DNA of 5,263 bases from JBBRUG01 sp038247995 (GCA_038247995.1 JBBRUG010000382.1:1-5263), one strand, 5' to 3'; shown: positions 1 to 5,263, numbered from the stretch's first letter. Program-made: numbers and translations. Notes: generated by a model not told the origin, from the letters alone.

Positions 1-91
1 ACGCCGGACGCTGGCCGCTGGACGCTGGACGCCGGACGCTGGACGCTGGACGCTGGACGCTGGACGCTGGACGCTGGACGCTGGACGCTGG
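1..91. repeat. Heptanucleotide tandem repeat array (unit ACGCTGG), continuing off the left edge
   Basis: Thirteen consecutive 7-bp units can be read from base 1 to base 91. Ten are exactly ACGCTGG, two are ACGCCGG (1-7 and 29-35) and one is CCGCTGG (15-21). The variants cluster in the left five copies, while the eight copies from 36 to 91 are identical, which suggests recent expansion at the right end. The array stops at 92 (ACGATCGG). It has no spacers, so it is not a CRISPR. Because 7 is not a multiple of 3, it reads through all three frames and is unlikely to be coding. The true left boundary and copy number lie outside the window. Confidence 0.95.
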
Positions 92-305
92 ACGATCGGT
101 GTAAGGCCGAAGCGGCGCCACCTGGGGATTCTGTGCGGAACCAAGGGTTCACCTGGGAGCGCTGCTTCGGCCCTACGTCCATGGGCCGGCGGCGTCCATG
201 CCCGGCGGCGCAGTGCTGCTGGTGCGCGAACGGCGCAAGAAGGGGTGAAGTCTGAGAGAGTGAGGGGGCGCGAGCGATCACATCATCACGCCGTTACCCC
301 CTGCA
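92..305. other. Gene-poor spacer between the heptamer array and the pucC-like gene
   Basis: No convincing complete gene is visible in these 214 bases. They hold the inverted repeat at 101-176, an approximate 17-bp tandem duplication at 177-193 and 194-210 (both copies begin GTCCATG and continue with a CCGGCGGC-type run), and a plus-strand open frame from 105 to a TGA at 246-248. The last codons of that frame (about 198-248) read MPGGAVLLVRERRKKG with G/C-rich third positions, like a natural protein C-terminus, but the frame has no ribosome binding site and is stopped by TAA at 102-104. It could be the degraded tail of a convergent gene. Nearer the pucC-like stop codon, a 6-bp stem (263-268 with 297-302) encloses 28 bases and lacks a T-tract, so it is not called a terminator. 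Confidence 0.5.
101..176. repeat. Large imperfect inverted repeat with a nested hairpin
   Basis: Bases 101-118 (GTAAGGCCGAAGCGGCGC) pair with 159-176 (GCGCTGCTTCGGCCCTAC) at 16 of 18 positions. The 40-base interior contains a second perfect small hairpin, GAACC (138-142) with GGTTC (146-150) around AAG, and an 8-bp direct repeat CACCTGGG at 119-126 and 150-157. No T-run follows on either strand, so a plain intrinsic terminator is unlikely although it lies about 130 bases past the pucC-like stop codon. It could be a dispersed palindromic (REP/MITE-like) element or a structured RNA segment; the window holds one copy, so neither can be shown here. Confidence 0.6.
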
Positions 306-1727
306 TCAGAAAATGATCTGATCGGCGTTGACCTGATCGAGGCCGGACCAGGGTGAGCGCACGTCGCCCTGGCTGATCTGGCGACCAAGGCGCATAACAA
401 CGAGGAGGATCAGCGTTAAGCTGAGCACCCCGAGCGAGGCGAGGTAGACGCTGGTGTAGCCGAGGGTAACATTGCCGGTAACAGCCTGCACAATGTCACG
501 GGTGAGGCCGGCGCCGATGGTGCCGAAGCCCTGGGCCAGAGCCTGACTAATGCCCCAAAGGGCGAGGAACAGCCCGGTGTGGTTGCGATCAACCAGGGCC
601 ATCACCAGGGCCAACCCACCGACGATAAACAGGCCGCGCCCCATGCCAATCAGCACAACGCCGCCGCGGAAAAGATTCACCAGGGCGTCGTTGCCGGCGA
701 GCGCAACGGTGAGGAAGCCGAGCAGGCCCAGAAAACATCCGCCGCCGATCAGCAGAATGGCCGAACGCCCGCGCCAGAGCGCGATCGCCGCCAAACCAAT
801 CGCCACGAGCATTCCGCCGCCCCAGAGCGCGGTAAGTTGCGTTGTTGCGGTGACGCTCATGCCGAGCACCTGCCCGCCGTATGGTTCGAGCAGCACATCG
901 TGGGTGGCGAAGCCTAGAGTGGCCAGGAAGAGGACGGCAAATAGGTTCCGCAGCGGGCGCTGATTAAGCAGCATGCGCAACGATTCGCCGAGCGTCTCGC
1001 GGACGCGCACCGGCGCCGGCACATCGACCAGTTCACCATTGGGTTTCAGGCGTTCCTGGCCGAAGAGCGCCACAAAAGTGAGGAAGATAAACATCAGTGC
1101 CGAGCCCTGCATCACCTGGATCAGCCGATAGTGGCTGTATTCGACCAGCAACTGGCCAATCAGGATTGAGCTGACGATCGTGCCCAACACCAACATAATC
1201 CAGAGCACGCCAAGCACCCGTCCACGTTCGTGAGGCGGGGTAATGTCGCTGACCATGGCGAGATAAATCGTCTCGACGATGTTCACCCCAATGCCGTAGG
1301 CCAGAAAAATGCCCACGCAAATGATCATCGCAATGGGGAAAGTGATCATTCCGTCGCCACTGAGCAGAATCAGCGAGAAGGGAGCCGTAGCCAGGCCGCC
1401 GTAGGTGAGCAGTGCGCCCAAGACAAGGTACGGCGTGCGCCAGCGCCCCTGCGCCCGATCCACATCGGAGCGAAAGCCGATCAGCACGCGTGCCGGTGAG
1501 ACAAAATAGTGCAGCGCGATCAGTACACCGACGGCAACTGCTGGGATCGACAGTTCGTTGATCAGTACCCGGTTGAGCGTGCCGGTAAGCGGCGCAAGCG
1601 AGAGGCCCATGCCGAACTGAAACAGGCCTAGCCGCAGAACCCGCATCCAGCGCCGCACGTTATCATGACGTTCGATCCAGTTTTGTGCGCTACGCATCTG
1701 CCGCCCGAAAATTCTGCCCGCCGCCAT
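306..1727 (-). CDS. pucC: PucC/LhaA/Bch2-family MFS protein (bacteriochlorophyll / light-harvesting assembly)
   Basis: This 473-residue integral membrane protein belongs to the PUCC (BCD) branch of the major facilitator superfamily. Characterised members help assemble light-harvesting complexes or handle (bacterio)chlorophyll in the cytoplasmic membrane. About 12 hydrophobic helices are visible, near residues 31-50, 62-84, 99-122, 129-150, 172-193, 205-223, 259-278, 295-316, 322-344, 354-378, 385-407 and 424-446. The family signature is clear at about 279-301 (LLEPYGGQVLGMS followed by TTQLTALW), and an MFS motif A-like loop GFRSDVDRAQGRWRTPY lies at 84-100. The start is ATG at 1727: GGAGG (1734-1738) sits 6 bases upstream of it. 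An in-frame TTG at 1742 would put that site inside the gene, so it is not chosen. Length is typical. The gene has its own promoter and seems independent of the upstream secretion genes. No other photosynthesis gene is in the window, so the exact pigment or complex served is inference. Confidence 0.93.
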   Translation of the reverse strand: MAAGRIFGRQMRSAQNWIERHDNVRRWMRVLRLGLFQFGMGLSLAPLTGTLNRVLINELSIPAVAVGVLIALHYFVSPARVLIGFRSDVDRAQGRWRTPYLVLGALLTYGGLATAPFSLILLSGDGMITFPIAMIICVGIFLAYGIGVNIVETIYLAMVSDITPPHERGRVLGVLWIMLVLGTIVSSILIGQLLVEYSHYRLIQVMQGSALMFIFLTFVALFGQERLKPNGELVDVPAPVRVRETLGESLRMLLNQRPLRNLFAVLFLATLGFATHDVLLEPYGGQVLGMSVTATTQLTALWGGGMLVAIGLAAIALWRGRSAILLIGGGCFLGLLGFLTVALAGNDALVNLFRGGVVLIGMGRGLFIVGGLALVMALVDRNHTGLFLALWGISQALAQGFGTIGAGLTRDIVQAVTGNVTLGYTSVYLASLGVLSLTLILLVVMRLGRQISQGDVRSPWSGLDQVNADQIIF

Positions 1728-1733
1728 GCTTCG

Positions 1734-1738
1734 CCTCC
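1734..1738 (-). promoter_or_regulatory. Ribosome binding site that decides the pucC-like start
   Basis: On the minus strand GGAGG is followed by CGAAGC and then ATG (1727-1725), a 6-base spacing ideal for initiation. It lies downstream of the alternative in-frame TTG at 1742, which rules that codon out as the likely start and shortens the protein by five residues (MRRRS). Confidence 0.85.
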
Positions 1739-1758
1739 GCAACTATTACTGTGGGCCT

Positions 1759-1767
1759 AGTATACCA
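1759..1767 (-). promoter_or_regulatory. Extended -10 promoter for the pucC-like gene
   Basis: The minus strand reads TGGTATACT, that is TG-N followed by TATACT (1764-1759), one base from the TATAAT consensus and with the extended -10 TG dinucleotide. Transcription would begin near 1752, giving a leader of about 25 bases that contains the GGAGG site. No good -35 hexamer lies 16-18 bases upstream, as expected for an extended -10 promoter. The surrounding 1768-1830 is clearly more A/T-rich than the genes. No operator for a redox or light regulator could be recognised. Confidence 0.6.
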
Positions 1768-1830
1768 TGTGCTGCGCCAATTGCGAGTATGAAATGTAAA
1801 ATTATGGCTTAGGCGTAGTATTAAGGATTC

Positions 1831-1870
1831 TACAATCGCCCTGGCAGAGATCTACACCAGGGCGATTGTA
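1831..1870 (-). terminator. Perfect 14-bp inverted repeat at the end of the secretion operon, probable terminator
   Basis: TACAATCGCCCTGG (1831-1844) and CCAGGGCGATTGTA (1857-1870) are exact reverse complements around a 12-base loop that itself contains AGATCT. In the minus-strand transcript the 5' arm lies within the last codons of the ubiquitin-like/FHA gene, the TAG stop is in the loop, and the 3' arm follows. The G/C-rich core with a U-containing base (GAUUGUAG) and the position between two transcription units suggest termination, but there is no long uninterrupted U-tract, so an mRNA-stabilising 3' hairpin is an alternative. Confidence 0.6.
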
Positions 1871-2508
1871 AGCAACGGGCCGGCATCGCCGATGCGCAGC
1901 CGATCGCCGTCGGCTAATGCGCGTTGCGAACCGACAGATAGAGGCATGTCGTTCAACAGGGTCAGCACATCGCGGCGTTCAGTAGTAACCAACCAGGCGC
2001 CATTGGCAGCACGCCCGATCCGACAATGCGGCCGACTCGACACATAGATCAGTGCTGATCGCCGCCGTTCCAGCAGTTCCATCTCGCGCACATACGTCGT
2101 CGGATCGAGCAATTCGAACGCCCGCAGTAACCAATCCCGATCGAGCGTCAGGCCGCGCACCGGCACCACCACTTCCCCACTTTCCTCAGGCAACCTGAGC
2201 AGACAACGCGTTGCCTCAAGCGGCTCGGGCGGCGATGCAGCGCCATCAGTTGCAACAAGCCAGAGCTGCGCTCCATCGTGAATGTTCTGAACACTCAATG
2301 GGCGGGTCGGATTCAGCACCGGACGGCCCGGCCTGGCAGTGCGCAACCCATAACGCAGCGCTTGACCTTGGGCATCATAGGCCGGCAAACCGCAGCCGGC
2401 GATCAAAAGCGGGAGTAACGCCTCGGGTGGGCTATCTTCGCAAACAACATTCGCCTGGCGCGGCCCGGCGATATCCTGCCAGTGGAGTGTAATGGTAAGA
2501 GTAGGCAT
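1852..2508 (-). CDS. Ubiquitin-like (YukD/EsaB/EccD-type) plus FHA-like protein of a type VII-like secretion locus
   Basis: This is a 218-residue protein without signal peptide or membrane segment, so probably cytosolic. Residues 1-86 look like the small ubiquitin fold of YukD/EsaB and of the EccD N-terminus: a first strand TLTITLHW, a helix at about 28-39, then GRPVLNPTRPLS and a typical end DGAQLWLV (78-85). Residues about 101-218 resemble an FHA domain: SRPH at 158-161 fits the conserved S-x-x-H, followed by WLV (172-174), LLND (184-187) and the closing LADGDRLRIG (198-207). Where most FHA domains have Gly-Arg there seems to be Asp-Arg (LTLDRDWL, 120-127), so phosphothreonine binding is uncertain. 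It follows the ATPase stop by 10 bp with GAGGT next to that stop. FHA and ubiquitin-like modules are known partners of EssC/EccC in other phyla, which supports an accessory or regulatory role; the exact role is inference. ATG at 2508 is preferred over an in-frame codon at 2538 inside the ATPase gene. Confidence 0.75.
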   Translation of the reverse strand: MPTLTITLHWQDIAGPRQANVVCEDSPPEALLPLLIAGCGLPAYDAQGQALRYGLRTARPGRPVLNPTRPLSVQNIHDGAQLWLVATDGAASPPEPLEATRCLLRLPEESGEVVVPVRGLTLDRDWLLRAFELLDPTTYVREMELLERRRSALIYVSSRPHCRIGRAANGAWLVTTERRDVLTLLNDMPLSVGSQRALADGDRLRIGDAGPLLTIALV

Positions 2509-2511
2509 GAT

Positions 2512-2521
2512 TACCTCATCA
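2512..2521 (-). promoter_or_regulatory. Stop codon / ribosome binding site overlap coupling the two secretion genes
   Basis: Read on the minus strand, the ATPase stop TGA (2521-2519) is followed directly by TGAGGT (2518-2513), then AATC and the ATG at 2508. The GAGGT element has the usual spacing to the ATG, and a ribosome ending the ATPase would sit on it. This arrangement indicates translational coupling and also fixes the start of the downstream gene. Confidence 0.75.
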
Positions 2522-5263
2522 GGCTGCAATTTGCACAATCAGGCGCTCGTCTTCGCGCACGAGGAGCGCACGTCCCGGAGGCTGATCGGCATTACGTTGG
2601 TCGGCGAGGGGCAGATCGACACCAAGTAACCGTGTGCCGCCATCATAACGCCCAGGCCACAGCGCCAACCCGCTGCGTCCGCCGTCGAGCGTGCGCAGGA
2701 GCGGATCATCGGCATAGTTCAGATTGGCCGCAACAATCAAATACACCCCATGTTGGCCGCCGGCCTGCGCGGCTTCGCTCAGGCGCTGGAATAGATTCGG
2801 CTCAGCGCCGTAGGGCTGGGTTAACTGCTCGCGCAGGCGTTCCCGGCAAAGCGAGTAGTCGTCGATAACAACAATCAGGCTGCTGTTTCCCTGACGATGC
2901 TCGGGCCAGGCGGCGAGCAGCGCGGCGAGATCGGCGGCGCCGGCTGCATCGCTTGCGTATAGCGCGCTCTGCGGCAACTGGGCCAGTTCACGCAGGCCGC
3001 CACGCGGGCCATCCAGCAGCGCCAGACGCCATTCAGCCGGAGCCAGGCGCGCCGCAAGGCCGCCCACGATCGTACACAGCGCGGTTGTCTTGCCGCTGCG
3101 CCGCCCGCCGACGATCAACAGATGCGGCGTAATTACATCTAGCGTTACCGTCGCCATTCCAAGCGTCGCATCTTCCAACCCGATCGCGGCGCTGAGCACG
3201 CCAGCATTCGATATAACCGGCGGCAGGGTTGCAAGGGCAACATGCTCGGGTAGCAACGCAATCGGCGGCGGCGCCCAACCTGCCAGAGGCGCACTGGCTT
3301 GCCATGCAGCGGCAAGTGCGGCGACTCGTTCGCGCAGATCGGCGAGCAATTCCGCATCGCTGCATGCTGCCGTCACACCATCAGCATCGGGCGGCTCCAG
3401 CGCGGGCAGGGCCACCTGAAGCTCCAAAGCGCTATAATCCGGCGCGGCGATCAGCGCACGGCCGGGCAGCGGCGGCAACTGATGCGTTATCCGCGTACCA
3501 AGCAGGTCGGCGTAATCGTGCAGATCGGGCAGGCGCAATGCGATCCGGCTTTCCAGCAGGGTAAGCAGTTTGTAGCCAAGATCAGCGGCGCGGTCGGCGC
3601 TCAACACCAGATGCACACCAAACGGGCGGCCTACGCGGGCGATGCGCGCCAGATCGTCGAGGATCGCCGCATCGTCAACCCCATCACGCAATTCCTCGCG
3701 CAGCACGGCAAGCTTGTCGATGACCACCACAATCGCCGGCATGGATCGTCCGCTGATAGCGCAATAGGCAACCCGATCAACGGCGTCGGCGGTGCGCAGG
3801 ACGTCCTGACGCGTGCGAATGGTGCCGTCGAGCATGCGCACGAGGCGACGGACCCGTTCACGCTCGCGGGCCTGGATGAGCGCCCCAACGTGGGGCAGGT
3901 TGGCCAGCGGCGCTAAGCCCTGCCCGCCGGCATCCACGATGTAGCACCAAAGATCGGCGGGTGTATGCATAAGCGCCAGGCTCAAGATCAGAGTCCGCAG
4001 CAGCGACGTTTTGCCGCTGCCCGGTGCGCCAATCACTGCCAGATGCGCCGCTGTAAGATCGACAGCATAACGATCCTGACGGCCTTCCTGGGGCAGATCG
4101 AGCAAAGCGATTGGAACCGGGTGCGGTGCTCGATGCCTGATGCTTGATGCCTGAACCTCGCCGCCTACGCACTGCGGATCATCACTACAGCTTTGCTCAA
4201 GCACTTCCGCGAGCGTCAACCGGATTGGCAACGGCGGCTGCCAGATCGGCGGCGGGGCATGGGCGCCAAGCGTACGCAACCGATCGGCGCCTGCGGCTAC
4301 GAGTGCGCTTACGAGCAGATCGAGATCAGTGCGCCGTTGGTCGGACGCGGCGGGCGGATCATCAATAGCGATGGCTTGTTCCTGCGCGCCACGGACAAAA
4401 CTCACCCGCGGGCCGGCGACGGCGGGCGGCCGGTATTCGCCGGTAACCTGCGCTACCTGCACCAGGCGCACATCGGCGCCAACGCGCATGTACGCCCGCC
4501 CCGGCAGATCGGTGGGCAGAAATGCAGCATCAGGTTTGAGCAGCATCTCACGGCTATCGTCGCTACCGCCGAGACGCAAGGCGATGAAAAAAGTAAGCTG
4601 GCTGCGGATCGCATCGGTCACGGCGCGAGCGGGTTGCTGGGTGGCGAGCAAGAGATGTACCCCCAGACTACGGCCCTGTTTGACGACGCGTACCAATTCG
4701 GCCACAAAATCGGGATACGTGCGTGCCAGTTCGTCAAACTCATCCACCACAATCAGCAGGTTGGGCAACGGCGCAAGATCATGCTCAGCCGCCAGCGCCC
4801 GATAGTCGGTTACATTTTCGACCTTCGTCCCACACGCGTCGGCAGTGGTTTTGAGCAACCGTTTGCGCCGGCGCAATTCGCTGTTCATCGCTACCAGCGC
4901 CCGCTCGGCTAGACGACCCTCAAGATCGGTGACAATGCCGCCAATATGCGGCAAGCGTTGAAACATCGCCAGCGCCGCACCGCCTTTGAAGTCGATCAGG
5001 AACAACTGCAACCGCTCCGGCGGATGCGTTGCGGCACAAGCGGCGATAATGCTCTGGAGCAGCACACTTTTGCCGGCTCCGGTGGCGCCGGCAATAATGC
5101 CATGCGGGCCGTGACGACTCTCGTTCAAGTCGAGGTACACCGGTTTACCATCGGCGCCGGCGCCGATCGGCACATCGGGATGCCATGCGCTGGCCGGCAA
5201 CTGCGCCCAACGCGGCGGCGGTGTGCAATCCTCAGGCGTAGCAATGCCGAGCAGGTCGAAGAG
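2519..5263 (-). CDS. essC: EssC/EccC-type FtsK/SpoIIIE ATPase of a type VII (WXG100/ESX-like) secretion system, 5' end outside window
   Basis: The frame is open to the right edge; 914 C-terminal residues are visible (residue 1 is the codon at 5263-5261). Family members run about 1,300-1,500 residues, so the membrane anchor and N-terminus are missing. Three P-loop modules follow one another. D1 (about 30-290) has Walker A GATGAGKS (59-66), LIDFKGG (89-95), Walker B LLIVVDEFDE (169-178, with Asp174 and Glu175) and HLLLATQQP (203-211). D2 (about 380-625) has GAPGSGKT (412-419), the family motif LPHVGALI and Walker B IVVVIDKL (511-518), with Lys517 replacing the catalytic Glu. D3 (about 680-914) has GGRRSGKT (719-726) and LIVVIDDY (796-803), with Asp802 at the Glu position. 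In characterised EccC/EssC proteins D1 hydrolyses ATP, while the degenerate D2 and D3 bind nucleotide and recognise substrate, which fits. The entry segment LFDLLGI also matches the family. TTG at 5200 is internal, not a start. A DNA-pumping FtsK is unlikely: there is no gamma domain and there are three tandem modules. Confidence 0.92.
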   Translation of the reverse strand, partial: LFDLLGIATPEDCTPPPRWAQLPASAWHPDVPIGAGADGKPVYLDLNESRHGPHGIIAGATGAGKSVLLQSIIAACAATHPPERLQLFLIDFKGGAALAMFQRLPHIGGIVTDLEGRLAERALVAMNSELRRRKRLLKTTADACGTKVENVTDYRALAAEHDLAPLPNLLIVVDEFDELARTYPDFVAELVRVVKQGRSLGVHLLLATQQPARAVTDAIRSQLTFFIALRLGGSDDSREMLLKPDAAFLPTDLPGRAYMRVGADVRLVQVAQVTGEYRPPAVAGPRVSFVRGAQEQAIAIDDPPAASDQRRTDLDLLVSALVAAGADRLRTLGAHAPPPIWQPPLPIRLTLAEVLEQSCSDDPQCVGGEVQASSIRHRAPHPVPIALLDLPQEGRQDRYAVDLTAAHLAVIGAPGSGKTSLLRTLILSLALMHTPADLWCYIVDAGGQGLAPLANLPHVGALIQARERERVRRLVRMLDGTIRTRQDVLRTADAVDRVAYCAISGRSMPAIVVVIDKLAVLREELRDGVDDAAILDDLARIARVGRPFGVHLVLSADRAADLGYKLLTLLESRIALRLPDLHDYADLLGTRITHQLPPLPGRALIAAPDYSALELQVALPALEPPDADGVTAACSDAELLADLRERVAALAAAWQASAPLAGWAPPPIALLPEHVALATLPPVISNAGVLSAAIGLEDATLGMATVTLDVITPHLLIVGGRRSGKTTALCTIVGGLAARLAPAEWRLALLDGPRGGLRELAQLPQSALYASDAAGAADLAALLAAWPEHRQGNSSLIVVIDDYSLCRERLREQLTQPYGAEPNLFQRLSEAAQAGGQHGVYLIVAANLNYADDPLLRTLDGGRSGLALWPGRYDGGTRLLGVDLPLADQRNADQPPGRALLVREDERLIVQIAA
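4132..4152. repeat. Three tandem 7-bp units inside the ATPase gene, between modules D1 and D2
   Basis: The plus strand reads GATGCCT, GATGCTT, GATGCCT in a row. Three times seven is 21 bases, so the reading frame is kept, and the units encode roughly QASSIRH (visible residues 371-377) in the low-complexity linker ahead of the second ATPase module. The motif differs from the ACGCTGG units at 1-91 but has the same period and a similar base make-up. Confidence 0.8.

Noticed and set aside
1..91. CRISPR-like periodic repeat
   Set aside because: The units are 7 bp and directly adjacent, with no spacers; this is a simple tandem repeat.
263..302. AGGGGG/CCCCCT stem after the pucC-like gene as terminator
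   Set aside because: The stem is only 6 bp with a 28-base loop and no following T-tract on the minus strand.
1740..1742. TTG as the start of the pucC-like gene
   Set aside because: The GGAGG site at 1734-1738 lies after it and is ideally spaced for the ATG at 1727.
1743..1851. PpsR/CrtJ-type operator (TGT-N12-ACA) at the pucC-like promoter
   Set aside because: Scanning the spacer on both strands by eye gave no match with both half-sites.
2536..2538. Upstream in-frame start for the ubiquitin-like/FHA gene (ten more residues)
   Set aside because: It would begin inside the ATPase coding region, whereas the ATG at 2508 has GAGGT at proper spacing and gives a product starting with the first beta strand.
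4193..4912. Long plus-strand open frame (239 codons), with similar ones at 3299-3916 and 550-963
   Set aside because: They lie fully opposite the ATPase or pucC-like genes, whose domains and motifs are clear. The plus-strand products are compositionally odd (rich in R, H, A, Q) and show no recognisable motif, as expected for antisense shadows in high-GC DNA.
5198..5200. TTG as the start of the ATPase gene
   Set aside because: The frame stays open to the window edge, and the residues before it (LFDLLGI and PPPRWAQ) match the segment that precedes the first ATPase module in EssC/EccC proteins.
2519..5263. Chromosome-segregation FtsK/SpoIIIE DNA translocase
   Set aside because: There are three tandem P-loop modules, the LPHVG-type second module, no winged-helix gamma domain at the C-terminus, and a coupled ubiquitin-like/FHA gene; all favour the EssC/EccC secretion family.

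Overview
The window fits a phototrophic member of the Chloroflexota, most likely a Roseiflexus/Chloroflexus-type filamentous anoxygenic phototroph. This is inferred from three things: a PucC/LhaA/Bch2-family (bacterio)chlorophyll-related MFS protein, a type VII (WXG100/ESX-like) secretion ATPase beside it, and high GC (about three-fifths by eye) with short heptamer repeats. No rRNA or other taxonomic marker is present, so the placement is provisional.

Layout. All three real genes lie on the minus strand and are read from right to left. (1) 2519-5263 is the 3' part (914 visible residues) of an EssC/EccC-type ATPase with three consecutive FtsK/SpoIIIE P-loop modules; its N-terminus is outside the window. 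(2) 1852-2508 follows after 10 bp. It encodes a 218-residue protein with a ubiquitin-like (YukD/EsaB/EccD-type) N-terminal half and a divergent FHA-like C-terminal half. Its ribosome binding site abuts the ATPase stop codon, so the two are almost certainly co-transcribed and translationally coupled. (3) A perfect 14-bp inverted repeat (1831-1870) spans the end of gene 2 and probably ends that operon. (4) 1743-1830 carries an extended -10 promoter for the next gene. (5) 306-1727 encodes a 473-residue, 12-helix PucC-family protein. (6) 1-305 has no convincing gene. It holds an array of a 7-bp repeat running off the left edge, a large imperfect inverted repeat (101-176), a short 17-bp tandem duplication, and a 48-codon open frame that might be a gene remnant.

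How the genes work together. The ATPase and the ubiquitin-like/FHA protein look like parts of one type VII-like secretion machine: the ATPase powers and gates export of WXG100-type substrates, and the small protein is a cytosolic accessory or regulatory part. The PucC-family gene is a separate transcription unit tied to photosynthetic pigment-protein assembly. Its position here seems to be simple adjacency, not shared function.

The most unusual points are the fusion of the ubiquitin-like and FHA-like modules in a stand-alone gene behind the ATPase, and a 3 x 7-bp repeat sitting in frame inside the linker between ATPase modules 1 and 2.
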